DNA of 64,000 nucleotides from Micromonospora olivasterospora (GTDB lineage: Bacteria; Actinomycetota; Actinomycetes; Mycobacteriales; Micromonosporaceae). Location of the stretch: the NCBI RefSeq assembly GCF_007830265.1, contig NZ_VLKE01000001.1, positions 434,001-498,000 on the forward strand, given 5' to 3'. The position numbers and the translations under genes are program-made. Under the pieces are notes generated by a model. The model saw only the letters and a list, made by a program, of their open reading frames with translations. It was not told the origin of the DNA and did no database searches. Below, one piece after another: positions 28,271-36,492 of the stretch (position 1 is its first letter; every line of letters begins with the position of its first letter).

Positions 28271-29695
28271 CTAACTGAGTGGACGCTCAGGAAGGGCACG
28301 CGGGGCGCGCGGAGCTGACGGGGTCGGTGAGGCCACCTCATCCGTCCGGCCGATGTCGACGAGCCGCACGGGGACGTCCAGCCGTCCCAGCGCGGCCCGG
28401 GCGGCGCCCGCCGCGCCGATCTCTGGATCGGGCTGGTACCGCACCCGCCGCGGCGCCAGGCTCGCCGCGAAGGACTCCCGCCACCAGGCGGAAGCCGCCA
28501 TCGCGCCCCCGCCGAGCACCACCTCCACCGGACCGTCCACGGTGGACTCCAGCTCGACGAGGTCGGCGGCGATCAGCCGGCACACCCCCGACATCAGGCC
28601 AGCCACGATCTCCACCGCGTCCGTGCCGAAGCTCAGGCCGCCCAGCGTCCCGGAACCGGCCGGGGCGCGACCCGGCGCCCGGTCGCCGCCGAGCCGCGGG
28701 TCGGCCGCCACCCCGCCACCCGGCGCGATCCGCGCCAGCGCCGCGTCCAGCTCCGCTCCCTGCGGCAGCCGCAGCTCCCGCCGCGCCCAGGCGAACAGGT
28801 TGCCCCCCGACGAGTACGCCGTCCCGGTCAGCACGTGGTCGTGGTCGACCCGGTACCGCCATAGCCCGTCCGGCAGCGGCGGCAGCCCCCACCCGGCCGG
28901 CGCCGGCTGGACCAGCCGGACCGCCGCCGACGTGCCCACCGTCACCGCCGCCCGGCCCGGGTCGACGCACCCCTGGCCGATGTTCGACGCCGCCCCGTCC
29001 CCCACCGGGGCCGTCCACGCCGCGTCCGCCAGCTGCGGCCAGCGCCGGGCGTGCTCCGGCCGCAGCCGGCCGCGCCACTCCTCCGGCGCCAGCTCCGGCA
29101 GCTCACCCGGCCCGGCTCCGGCCAGCGCGCACGCCTCGGCGTCCCAGGTCAGCGCGGACAGGTCGAGCAGGCCCGTGCCCGAGGCCTGGGACACCGACAT
29201 CGGCGCCTCCTCCAGCAGCGCGCCGAGCGCGTACTCGACCAGGCCGACGAAGCGGGCCGGCCGGCCCACCCCCCGCTCCCGCAGCCACGGCAGCCGCACC
29301 GACCAGTAGGCCCGGTGCCACCACGTGCCGGTGCGCTGGTGGTAGGCCGCCGCGTCGGCCGGGCCGGCCACGCCGGCCGGCGGCTCCGGGCGGGTGTCCA
29401 GCCACGTGAGCACGGGCCCCAGCGGCTCGCCCGCCCGGCCCAACGGCAGCACCGAGTGCCACTGGCCGGACGTGGCGACCCGGCCCACGTCCCGCAGGTG
29501 CCCGCCAGCGGCCAGCTCGTCCAGGCACTCCACGAGGTGGGCCAGGTAGCCGGCGCCGTCCAGGGTCGCGCCGCCGTCGCCGAGCTGCATGCGCACCCTC
29601 CGGCGGGCCAGGGCGCCGGGACGCGGCACGGCGTCCGCGTCCAGCACCAGGCCCCGCACCGAGGAGGTGCCCAGGTCCAGCGCGAGGATGTCCAT
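28271..29695 (-). CDS. FGGY-family carbohydrate kinase (gluconokinase/xylulokinase-like)
   Basis: 474 residues of the FGGY fold. The N-terminal nucleotide-binding motif is DILALDLGTSSVRGLVLDAD, followed by S-G-Q-W-H-S and the catalytic-region TWLDTRPEPP. The second half carries the phosphate-2 box AAVTVGTSAAVRLV and the adenosine motif VVLGGGAMAASAWW. It phosphorylates a polyol or sugar acid with ATP. The short S-G-Q-W-H-S and W-H-R-A-Y-W-S-V-R-L-P-W blocks resemble gluconokinases, but the substrate cannot be fixed. ATG 29695 diverges from the trp leader. The kinase-sensor pair begins 82 nt downstream on the same strand and could be co-transcribed. Confidence 0.88.
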   Translation of the reverse strand: MDILALDLGTSSVRGLVLDADAVPRPGALARRRVRMQLGDGGATLDGAGYLAHLVECLDELAAGGHLRDVGRVATSGQWHSVLPLGRAGEPLGPVLTWLDTRPEPPAGVAGPADAAAYHQRTGTWWHRAYWSVRLPWLRERGVGRPARFVGLVEYALGALLEEAPMSVSQASGTGLLDLSALTWDAEACALAGAGPGELPELAPEEWRGRLRPEHARRWPQLADAAWTAPVGDGAASNIGQGCVDPGRAAVTVGTSAAVRLVQPAPAGWGLPPLPDGLWRYRVDHDHVLTGTAYSSGGNLFAWARRELRLPQGAELDAALARIAPGGGVAADPRLGGDRAPGRAPAGSGTLGGLSFGTDAVEIVAGLMSGVCRLIAADLVELESTVDGPVEVVLGGGAMAASAWWRESFAASLAPRRVRYQPDPEIGAAGAARAALGRLDVPVRLVDIGRTDEVASPTPSAPRAPRALPERPLS

Positions 29696-29809
29696 CGTCG
29701 ATCACCGTACCCGCCGCGCGCCCGGCCGGCCGGGCGTCCGCGTCGGCGGGCGGTCCCGTACGGCGAGAACGGCTACCCGGTGCCGCCGCCCGACGCGTAG
29801 GGTGACCGC

Positions 29810-29869
29810 ATGCCCGCGCACCTGTCCAGCTGGTGGCCCGCCGACCAGGCGGCCCACCCCCGCGCGTAG
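29810..29869 (+). CDS. trp leader peptide (19 residues, tandem Trp codons)
   Basis: ATG 29810 to TAG 29867-29869 encodes MPAHLSSWWPADQAAHPRA. The adjacent Trp codons at 29831-29836 sit in a peptide resembling the Streptomyces trp leader pattern (F-A-H-x-x-x-W-W-W-x-A-H-P-A-A-H). It lies 94 nt upstream of the anthranilate synthase gene and overlaps mutually exclusive RNA stems. It therefore acts in cis by ribosome stalling; the peptide itself is probably not functional. GGGTGA upstream is a modest RBS. Confidence 0.85.
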   Translation: MPAHLSSWWPADQAAHPRA

Positions 29870-29902
29870 CTACCCCACGCGGCCGCCCGACGAGGCGGCC
29901 GC
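29830..29902 (+). promoter_or_regulatory. Tryptophan attenuator (1:2, 2:3 and 3:4 stems)
   Basis: Segment 1 CTGGT (29830-29834, over the Trp codons) can pair with ACCAG (29844-29848). Segment 2 GGCGGCC (29848-29854) can instead pair with GGCCGCC (29881-29887). Segment 3 GCGGCCGCC (29879-29887) forms a perfect 9-bp, 6-nt-loop hairpin with GGCGGCCGC (29894-29902), followed by a CT-rich stretch. Stalling at Trp codons would free segment 2 to sequester segment 3 and allow read-through into the anthranilate synthase gene. Confidence 0.8.
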
Positions 29903-29963
29903 CGGTCCTCCCCCGGTCCCGGGGCCGCCCCCCGACGGAGCCGCCCGGCCACCAGGAGACCCG

Positions 29964-31916
29964 ATGACCAGCCCGCACGACCTGCTCGCCGCCGCCGGCG
30001 CCGGCGTCGACCCCGGTCCCTTCGCGCTCGTACGCCGCGAGGGCGCCGACCACCTCGACCTGTTCACCGGCACCGTACGCGCGGTCGACCGGCTCGCCGA
30101 CGTGCCGCTGCCCGACGGGCCGCCCGGGCCGCGCACGCTCGCGCTGGTGCCCTACCGGCAGGTCACCGAGCGCGGGTTCGCCTGCGTCGACGACGGCACC
30201 CCGCTGGAGTGCCTGGAGATCACCGGGCACGCCCGGATATCCCTGGCCGACGCGCTCGCGGCGCTGCCGACCGCCCCGGTCGTCACCACCGGCGCCGGGT
30301 TCGACACCGGCGACGCCGAGTACGCCGACGCCGTGGCCCGCGTGCTCGCCGAGGAGATCGGCCGGGGCGAGGGCGCCAACTTCGTCATCTCCCGCACCAT
30401 ACGCGCCGCCGTGCAGGGCCCGCCGCTGGCCGCGGCCCTGTCCGCCCTGCGCCGCCTGCTGCGCCACGAACGCGGCGCGTACTGGACGTTCGTGGTGCAC
30501 ACCGGGCAGCGGACCCTGGTCGGGGCCAGCCCCGAGCGGCATGTCAGCGTCGACGACGGCCTGGTCATGATGAACCCGATCAGCGGCACCTTCCGCCACG
30601 GCGGGACGGCCGACCGCGACGCCCTGCTGCGGTTCCTCGCCGACCCCAAGGAGGTCGAGGAGCTGTACATGGTCCTCGACGAGGAACTGAAGATGATGGC
30701 CACCGTCGCCGAGCACGGCGGCCAGGTCGTCGGGCCGTACCTCAAGGAGATGGCGCACCTGGCCCACACCGAGTACCTGCTGGCCGGGCGGGGCTCCCTG
30801 GACGTGCGGGACGTGCTGCGCGAGACGATGTTCGCCCCCACCGTCACCGGCAGCCCGATCGAGAACGCCTGCCGCGTCATCGCCCGCCACGAGGCGACCG
30901 GCCGGCGCTACTACGCCGGGGTGCTGGCCCTGCTCGGCCGCGACGACGCCGGCCGGCAGACGCTGGACGCACCGATCCTGATCCGCACCGCCGAGCTCTC
31001 CCCCGGCGGCGAGCTGCGGGTGTCCGTCGGAGCCACCCTGGTGCGCCACTCCACGCCCGAGAGCGAGGTGGCCGAGACCCACGCCAAGGCCGCCGCGGTG
31101 CTGGCCGCCCTCGGGCTGCGCCCCGACGCCCCCGACCCCGGCCCGGAGCCCGCCCCGCGGCTGGCCGACGACCCCGACGTACGGGCCGCGCTGGCCGCCC
31201 GCAACACGCCCCTGGCCCGGTTCTGGCTGGACCAGCGGACCCCGGGAACGGCGGCCCTGCCCGGGCTGGCCGGCCGCCGCGCGCTCGTCGTGGACGGGGA
31301 GGACACGTTCACGGGCATGCTCGCCCACCAGCTGTGCGCCCTCGGGCTCACCGTCGAGGTGACCCCGTGGGACGCGCCCGCCCCCGACGCGGGGCCGTAC
31401 GACCTGGTGGTGGCCGGCCCCGGCCCCGGCGACCCCCGGGCCGTCGACCAGCCGAAGATGACCGCCCTGCGCGAGCTGCTCGCCCGGCGGCTGGCGACCG
31501 GCCGACCCACGCTGGCCGTCTGCCTCGGCCACCAGCTGCTCTGCGGGCTCCTCGGCCTGCCGCTGCACCGCCGCGACGCGCCGTACCAGGGGTTGCAGCG
31601 GGACGTCCAGGTGTTCGGCGCGACCCGGCGGGTCGGCTTCTACTCCACCTTCACCGCCCTGGCCGACGCCGACCGGGTGCCCACCCCGTACGGGCCGGTG
31701 GAGCTGTCCCGCGACCCGGCGGACCGGGCGGTGCACGCGCTCCGCGGACCCGGCTTCGCCGGGGTGCAGTTCCACCCGGAGTCGGTGCTCAGCCGCGACG
31801 GCCTGGCCGTCCTCGCCGACCTGCTCGGACACCTGCTGACGGCGGCCGGCAGGGACCCGGGCGACCCGCGCCGGCTGCCCGCCGGTGCGGCGCATGGAAC
31901 GCCCGAACGGGGGTAG
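29964..31916 (+). CDS. Anthranilate synthase, fused TrpE-TrpG (PhzE-like) polypeptide
   Basis: A 650-residue two-domain enzyme converting chorismate and glutamine to anthranilate, the first step of Trp synthesis. The chorismate-binding domain (about 1-400) has GEGANFVISRTIRA, LVGASPERHVSVDDG, the NPISGTFRHGG box and DEELKMMATVAEHGG. The class I glutamine amidotransferase domain (about 425-640) has VVAGPGPGDPR, the nucleophile Cys in LAVCLGHQLLCG and the His-x-Glu pair in VQFHPESVLS. The fused architecture is shared with PhzE, so an antibiotic or siderophore branch is possible. The Trp attenuator upstream argues for feedback by tryptophan. AGGAG precedes ATG 29964. It is monocistronic, facing the convergent wrbA. 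Confidence 0.93.
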   Translation: MTSPHDLLAAAGAGVDPGPFALVRREGADHLDLFTGTVRAVDRLADVPLPDGPPGPRTLALVPYRQVTERGFACVDDGTPLECLEITGHARISLADALAALPTAPVVTTGAGFDTGDAEYADAVARVLAEEIGRGEGANFVISRTIRAAVQGPPLAAALSALRRLLRHERGAYWTFVVHTGQRTLVGASPERHVSVDDGLVMMNPISGTFRHGGTADRDALLRFLADPKEVEELYMVLDEELKMMATVAEHGGQVVGPYLKEMAHLAHTEYLLAGRGSLDVRDVLRETMFAPTVTGSPIENACRVIARHEATGRRYYAGVLALLGRDDAGRQTLDAPILIRTAELSPGGELRVSVGATLVRHSTPESEVAETHAKAAAVLAALGLRPDAPDPGPEPAPRLADDPDVRAALAARNTPLARFWLDQRTPGTAALPGLAGRRALVVDGEDTFTGMLAHQLCALGLTVEVTPWDAPAPDAGPYDLVVAGPGPGDPRAVDQPKMTALRELLARRLATGRPTLAVCLGHQLLCGLLGLPLHRRDAPYQGLQRDVQVFGATRRVGFYSTFTALADADRVPTPYGPVELSRDPADRAVHALRGPGFAGVQFHPESVLSRDGLAVLADLLGHLLTAAGRDPGDPRRLPAGAAHGTPERG

Positions 31917-31926
31917 GGATGGCGAC

Positions 31927-31973
31927 GACCGGTGGCCCCGGGCGGGCCGAGAGCCCCCGCCCGGCCACCGGTC
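31927..31973. terminator. Bidirectional terminator between anthranilate synthase and wrbA
   Basis: GACCGGTGG (31927-31935) and CCGGGCGGG (31938-31946) pair with 31956-31973, giving 18 bp with a 2-nt bulge. The hairpin occupies the gap between the convergent stops at 31916 and 31980. Confidence 0.75.
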
Positions 31974-31979
31974 CCCCGG

Positions 31980-32600
31980 TCAGCCCCCGGCCAGTCCCTT
32001 CTTCAGCGCGGCGCCGATCTGCACCGCCCGCCTCGCCGTCAACGCCGTCGCCGACAGCGCCACCTGGTCGGGCGCGATCTCCCCGTTGTTGCTGGTGTGC
32101 GAGGCGCCGTACGGGTTGCCGGCGACGAACTGGCTCGGGTCGGTGTAGCCGGGGGTCACCACCACGCCGCCCCAGTGGTAGAAGACGTTGAACAGCGACA
32201 GCAGGGTCGACTCGTGCCCGCCGTGGGCGGTCGCGATGGAGCAGAAGGCCGAGTAGACCTTGTTCGCCAGCGCGCCCTGCGCCCACAGCGGTCCGGTGGT
32301 GTCGATGAACTGCTTGAGCTGGGCGGCGATCATCCCGTACCGGGTCGGCGAGCCGAAGATCACGACGTCGGCCCAGGCCAGGTCGTCCGGCTGGGCCTCC
32401 GCCACGTCCTGGGTCTCCAGGCGGTGCGCCTGCCACCCGGAGTTGGAGCGGATCGCCTCGTCCGGCGCGAGCTCACGCACCTTGCGCAGGCGCACCTCCG
32501 CGCCGGCCTCCCCGGCGGCCTCATAGGCCGCCTGCGCCATCTGGTACGTGATGCCGGTCGCGCTGTAGTAGATCACCGCGACCTTGACCGGGCCAGCCAT
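31980..32600 (-). CDS. wrbA: NAD(P)H:quinone oxidoreductase (WrbA-type flavodoxin-like)
   Basis: A 206-residue FMN enzyme reducing quinones by two electrons. The flavodoxin phosphate loop YYSATGITYQMA (about residues 11-22), the FMN-contacting FGSPTRYGMIAAQLKQFID (about 82-100) and the conserved GGHESTLLSLFNVFYHWGGV segment (about 127-146) are present. The length is normal. ATG 32600 follows GGAGG by 9 nt. It is divergent from the GNAT gene and probably has a role in oxidative-stress protection. Confidence 0.93.
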   Translation of the reverse strand: MAGPVKVAVIYYSATGITYQMAQAAYEAAGEAGAEVRLRKVRELAPDEAIRSNSGWQAHRLETQDVAEAQPDDLAWADVVIFGSPTRYGMIAAQLKQFIDTTGPLWAQGALANKVYSAFCSIATAHGGHESTLLSLFNVFYHWGGVVVTPGYTDPSQFVAGNPYGASHTSNNGEIAPDQVALSATALTARRAVQIGAALKKGLAGG

Positions 32601-32709
32601 CGATCGTCCCCTCCTCAATTCGGGTCAGCCCCGGCGACTACCCGTTACTTGCGTCAGCAAACGCCGGGCGGCCGCCCGCCGGCCCCTACCACGCTGGCAT
32701 GCTGGGCGC

Positions 32710-33198
32710 ATGCCGATCAGGGAGGCCAGCGACGCCGACTGGCCGCGGATCTGGCCGTTCCTGCGGCAGATCGTCGCCGCCGGGGAGACGTACACCTGGC
32801 CCCGCGACGTCGACGAGACGACCGCGCGGCGGCTGTGGCTGCCGGGCCCTCCGGCGCGCGTCGTCGTCGCCGTGGACGACACCGGCGCCGTGCTCGGGTC
32901 GGCGAAGCTCCTCCCCAACCAGCTCGGCCCCGGCGACCACGTCGCCAACGCCAGCTTCATGGTCGCCCCGCAGGCCGGCGGGCGCGGTGTGGGACGCGCC
33001 CTCGGGAAGCACGTGCTCGACCTGGCCCGCGCGGAGGGGTACCGGGCGATGCAGTTCAACGCGGTGGTGGCCAGCAACGAACGGGCGGTGGCGTTGTGGC
33101 GCTCGCTCGGGTTCGAGGTCGTCGGCCGGATCCCGGAGGGCTTCCGGCACCCGAGCGCCGGCTACGTGGACCTGCTCGTCATGCACCGCCGGCTCTGA
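32710..33198 (+). CDS. GNAT-family N-acetyltransferase
   Basis: 162 residues with the GNAT fold. An N-terminal REASDADWPRIWPFLRQIV is followed by the central strand ASFMVAPQAGGRGVGRALGK, whose Q/R-x-x-G-x-G/A acetyl-CoA loop is intact (about 95-107). Then come the AMQFNAVVASNERAVALWRS motif and the terminal G-F-E-V-V-G-R-I-P-E-G. It resembles the PhnO/RimI-like branch with unknown acceptor. ATG 32710 is the only sensible start; TACCAC lies 17 nt upstream, giving a very short leader at most. It is single-gene, divergent from wrbA. Confidence 0.9.
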   Translation: MPIREASDADWPRIWPFLRQIVAAGETYTWPRDVDETTARRLWLPGPPARVVVAVDDTGAVLGSAKLLPNQLGPGDHVANASFMVAPQAGGRGVGRALGKHVLDLARAEGYRAMQFNAVVASNERAVALWRSLGFEVVGRIPEGFRHPSAGYVDLLVMHRRL

Positions 33199-33259
33199 CC
33201 AGGGTGGGAGCGGTCACACGGCAAGGTGAGCCACCACGGCGGACGGCTACCCTGCTGCG

Positions 33260-33850
33260 GTGATCCTGCCCCTGCCGCCCGGCGACTTCCAGGCGTACCT
33301 CTTCGACTGCGACGGCACCATCGCCGACTCCATGCCCCTGCACTACACGGCGTGGTGCCAGGCCCTGGACGAGTGGGGCTGCGAGTTCCCGGAGGACCTG
33401 TTCTACGCCTGGGGCGGCCGGCCGGTGGCCGACATCATCGACACCCTCAACGAGCGCCACGGGCTCGCCATGCCCGTGGACGCCGTCGCCCGCCGCCGGG
33501 AGGAGCTCTACCAGCAGCTCCTGCCCACCCTCACCGCCGTTCCCGGGGTGCTGCGGCACATCCACGACGCCCACCGGCGGGTACCCTTCGCCGTGGTCTC
33601 CGGCAGCACCCGCGAGTCCGTCACCGCCTCCCTGACCGCGCTCGGCCTGCTCGACAAGTTCGACGTCCTGGTCTGCGCCGGCGACTACGCCAGGGGCAAG
33701 CCCGACCCGGAGGCCTTCCTGCTCGCCGCCCGACTGCTCGGCGTCCCGCCGCGGTCCTGCCTCGTCTTCGAGGACGCGGACCTGGGCATCCAGGCGGCCA
33801 CGGCGGCGGGGATGGCCTCGGTGCGAATCCCGGAGCCCCGCAGACGCTGA
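33260..33850 (+). CDS. HAD-superfamily phosphatase, beta-phosphoglucomutase-like subgroup
   Basis: 196 residues. Motif I is YLFDCDGTIADSMPLHYTAW (nucleophile and acid/base Asp, about residues 13-32), motif II VVSGSTRESV, motif III Lys in ARGKPDPEAFLLAA and motif IV VFEDADLGIQAA. The cap is the small helical type (subfamily IA). It hydrolyses or transfers phosphate on a sugar phosphate; YqaB/YniC-like fructose-1-P phosphatases are closest in pattern. GTG 33260 has TACCCT 6 nt upstream and no SD, suggesting a leaderless mRNA. In the 240 nt after it I see only the palindrome TTGCGCAA and the next gene's promoter-like TATGCT. Confidence 0.9.
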   Translation: MILPLPPGDFQAYLFDCDGTIADSMPLHYTAWCQALDEWGCEFPEDLFYAWGGRPVADIIDTLNERHGLAMPVDAVARRREELYQQLLPTLTAVPGVLRHIHDAHRRVPFAVVSGSTRESVTASLTALGLLDKFDVLVCAGDYARGKPDPEAFLLAARLLGVPPRSCLVFEDADLGIQAATAAGMASVRIPEPRRR

Positions 33851-34090
33851 GCCCCGCGCGTACCCACCGTGGCGGCTCAAAATTTGCGCAAGTTCCCGGC
33901 GTGACGGCCCGTAACCGTCGGCAGCCGGCATCCTGAACGAACCGGTGCCGGCGTCTCGTGCCGCCGCCCCGGTGCCGGTCGACCTGGTACGGGGGATCGC
34001 GCTCCGCCGACCGGACGTATCCGGCGCACGGTAACGGTGTCGGACCGGCCGCCTATGCTGGCCGCCGAACCACCGACGGGGAGGCCGCGC

Positions 34091-35203
34091 ATGCCCGTAC
34101 AGCTCACCGCCGCCGAGGCGCTCGCGCTGCGGATGACCAGCCTGCTGCTGCGCCCGCACCCCGCCGCGCGTCCCAAGGACGTGGCGGGGGTCGTCGAGTG
34201 GTTCGGCGCGATGCAGGCGCAGGACGCCGCGAGCGGGCTGTGGTCGCTCGGGGCGCGGCTGCCCGGGTGGTCGCAGGCCGACGTGCAGGAGGCGCTGGAG
34301 CGGCGGGAGGCGCTGCGCACCTGGCCGATGCGGGGCACGGTGCACCTGGTGCCGTCCCGGGACGCCCGCTGGATGCTGGAGGTCACCGGGGTGCGCGCGC
34401 TCGCCGGGGCGGAGCGGCGGCGGGCCGTGCTCGGCCTCAGCGAGGCCGAGGCCGACCGGGCCGCCGACGTGCTCGGCACGGCGCTGGCCGGCGGCGGGCG
34501 GCTGACCCGCGCCGAGTGCGTGGCCGAGCTCACCGCCGCCGGCGTCGACGCCGCCGGGCAGCGGGCCTACCACCTGCTCTGGTACGCCGCCCAGCGCGGC
34601 GTCACCTGCATCGCCCCGCACGTCGGCGCCGAGCAGACGTTCGCCCTGCTCGACGAGTGGGTGCCCGACCCGCGCCGCCCCGACCGCGACGAGGCGCTGG
34701 GCATTCTCGCGCTGCGCTACTTCCGCAGCCACGGCCCGACCACCCGGCAGGACTTCGCCGGCTGGACGGGCCTGACCGCCACCGACGCCAAGCGCGGCAT
34801 CGCCGTGGCCGGCGAGGCGCTGGCCACCGTCTCCGTGGACGGGGCGGAGGCGGTCATGGACGCCGCGCTGCTGGACGCGCCCCGCGCCCCGGTCGACGAC
34901 GTGCTCGCCCTGCCCGGCTTCGACGAGTACCTGCTGGGCTACAAGGACCGGTCGCTGATGGTCGACCTCGCGCACAAGCAGGCCATCATTCCCGGCGGCA
35001 ACGGGGTGTTCCAGCCCACGATCGTCCGGGCGGGGCGGGTGTTGGGCACCTGGAAGCGGTCCGTCGGGAAGACCCGGGTGAAGCTGTCGGCGCGCCCGCT
35101 GGCCGCCCCCGACGCGCCAGCCCGGGCCCGGGTGGAGGCGGCCCTGGAGGGCTACGCCGGATTCCTGGGCCTGCCGCCCGTGGTCGACTGGGCCGACGCC
35201 TGA
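34091..35203 (+). CDS. Winged-helix DNA-binding (AlkX/YcaQ-like, HTH_42) domain protein
   Basis: 370 residues. Conserved family segments are L-R-M-T-S-L-L-L-R-P, WFGAMQAQDAASGLWSLGAR, LRTWPMRGTVHLVPSRDARW, FRSHGPTTRQDFAGWTGL and LPGFDEYLLGYKDRSLMV, ending IIPGGNGVFQPTIV. This family contains tandem winged helices; related YcaQ/AlkZ proteins are DNA glycosylases acting on crosslinks, usually with a Q-x-Q or Q-x-D motif. Here MQAQDA is present, so a glycosylase role is possible. ATG 34091 has GGGGAGG 6 nt upstream, and TATGCT at 34053-34058 is a likely -10. Confidence 0.88.
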   Translation: MPVQLTAAEALALRMTSLLLRPHPAARPKDVAGVVEWFGAMQAQDAASGLWSLGARLPGWSQADVQEALERREALRTWPMRGTVHLVPSRDARWMLEVTGVRALAGAERRRAVLGLSEAEADRAADVLGTALAGGGRLTRAECVAELTAAGVDAAGQRAYHLLWYAAQRGVTCIAPHVGAEQTFALLDEWVPDPRRPDRDEALGILALRYFRSHGPTTRQDFAGWTGLTATDAKRGIAVAGEALATVSVDGAEAVMDAALLDAPRAPVDDVLALPGFDEYLLGYKDRSLMVDLAHKQAIIPGGNGVFQPTIVRAGRVLGTWKRSVGKTRVKLSARPLAAPDAPARARVEAALEGYAGFLGLPPVVDWADA

Positions 35204-35215
35204 CCGGAGCACGCC

Positions 35216-35270
35216 GGGTCGGGGACGTGGCGGTGTCCGAGGGCCTCCGATGCCGCCACATCCCCGACCC
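35216..35270. terminator. Long bidirectional hairpin terminator
   Basis: An 18-bp stem with one mismatch (35216-35233 with 35253-35270) and a 19-nt loop fills the gap between convergent stops 35203 and 35274. The stretch TGGCGGTGTCCGAG (35228-35241) recurs exactly, in inverted orientation, at 42135-42148. Confidence 0.75.
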
Positions 35271-35273
35271 GCG

Positions 35274-36482
35274 TCAGTCCGCGAGCGCGCCGGACGCTCT
35301 CCCCTCGTGCAGGGTCAGGTTCCGTCCCGTGGACGGGTCGAACAGGTGGATCTTCTCCAGGTTGAACCAGACCCGCCGGCGCTCCCCCTCCCGTACGGGC
35401 GACTCGGCCGACAGCCGGGTCACCAGGCTGGAGCCGGCGCCGGTGAAGTCCGCCGCCCCGGCGTCGGCCGCCAACTCCTCCAGTTCGGCGGCGCTGGCCC
35501 GCTCCCCCTCGACGGCGAAGTACACGTACTTGTCCGAGCCCATCGACTCGACGATGTCCACCGGGGCCTCGAACTCCATGCCCCGGCGGCGGGTGCCGTC
35601 GTCGACCAGCTCCGCGTCCTCGAAATGCTCCGGACGGATGCCGAGGATCAGCTCCCGGGGCGCGTCGGCCCGGGAGAGCTGGCGGCGGATCCGGTCGCCG
35701 ACCGGCACGTCGCCGAGCGCCGTGCGCAGCCGGCCGTCCTCCACGGCGGCGGGCAGGAAGTTCATCGAGGGTGAGCCGATGAAGCCGGCCACGAACAGGT
35801 TGTGCGGGTGGTCGTACAGCTCCTGCGGCGGGCCGACCTGCTGCACCGCCCCGCCCCGCATGATCACTACCCGGTCGCCGAGGGTCATCGCCTCGGTCTG
35901 GTCGTGGGTCACGTAGACGGTGGTGGTGCCGAGCTGCTTCTGCAGGCGGGACACCACCGTACGCATCTGCACGCGCAGCTTGGCGTCGAGGTTCGACAGC
36001 GGCTCGTCCATCAGGAACGCCTTCGGCTGGCGGACGATCGCCCGGCCCATCGCCACCCGCTGCCGCTGCCCGCCCGACAGGTTCGCCGGCTTGCGGTCCA
36101 GCAGCGGGGTCAGTTCCAGCACCTTGGCCGCGTCCTCGACCTTGGCGTCGATGGTCTCCTTGTCGAGCTTGGCCAGCCGCAGCGGGAAGGCCATGTTCTC
36201 CCGGACGGTCATGTTCGGGTAGAGCGCGTACGACTGGAACACCATCGCGATGTCCCGGTCCCGGGGCGCCTTGTCGTTGACCCGCTGGCCGCCGATGCGC
36301 AGCTCGCCGGAGCTGATGTCCTCCAACCCGGCGATCATGTTCAGGGTGGTGGATTTCCCGCACCCGGACGGGCCGACCAGGATGACGAACTCGCCGTCGG
36401 CGATCTCCAGGTCGACGTCCCGCACCGCCACGGTCCCGTCCGGGAACCGCTTGCCCACCTTGTCCAGCACGATGTCAGCCAT
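35274..36482 (-). CDS. Sugar ABC transporter ATP-binding protein (UgpC/MsmK/SugC-like)
   Basis: A 402-residue cytoplasmic ATPase energising the two permeases just upstream. Walker A is GPSGCGKSTTLNMIAGLE (about 38-55), the Q-loop MVFQSYALYPNM, the signature NLSGGQRQRVAMGRAIV, Walker B AFLMDEPLSNLDAKLR and the switch VYVTHDQTEA. The C-terminal regulatory (TOBE) domain contains ILGIRPEHFEDAEL. The length and fold match the carbohydrate ABC class. It is the fourth gene of a binding protein, permease, permease, ATPase operon, the lpqY-sugA-sugB-sugC order of mycobacterial trehalose recycling. It may also energise the other sugar importers in the window, which lack their own ATPase. Confidence 0.93.
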   Translation of the reverse strand: MADIVLDKVGKRFPDGTVAVRDVDLEIADGEFVILVGPSGCGKSTTLNMIAGLEDISSGELRIGGQRVNDKAPRDRDIAMVFQSYALYPNMTVRENMAFPLRLAKLDKETIDAKVEDAAKVLELTPLLDRKPANLSGGQRQRVAMGRAIVRQPKAFLMDEPLSNLDAKLRVQMRTVVSRLQKQLGTTTVYVTHDQTEAMTLGDRVVIMRGGAVQQVGPPQELYDHPHNLFVAGFIGSPSMNFLPAAVEDGRLRTALGDVPVGDRIRRQLSRADAPRELILGIRPEHFEDAELVDDGTRRRGMEFEAPVDIVESMGSDKYVYFAVEGERASAAELEELAADAGAADFTGAGSSLVTRLSAESPVREGERRRVWFNLEKIHLFDPSTGRNLTLHEGRASGALAD

Positions 36483-36492
36483 TTGTTACCAC

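Noticed and set aside
32699..33229. Leaderless start at ATG 32699 giving a 176-codon frame
   Set aside because: That frame is low-complexity Arg/Ser/Thr-rich and overlaps the clear GNAT protein starting at 32710 in another frame.
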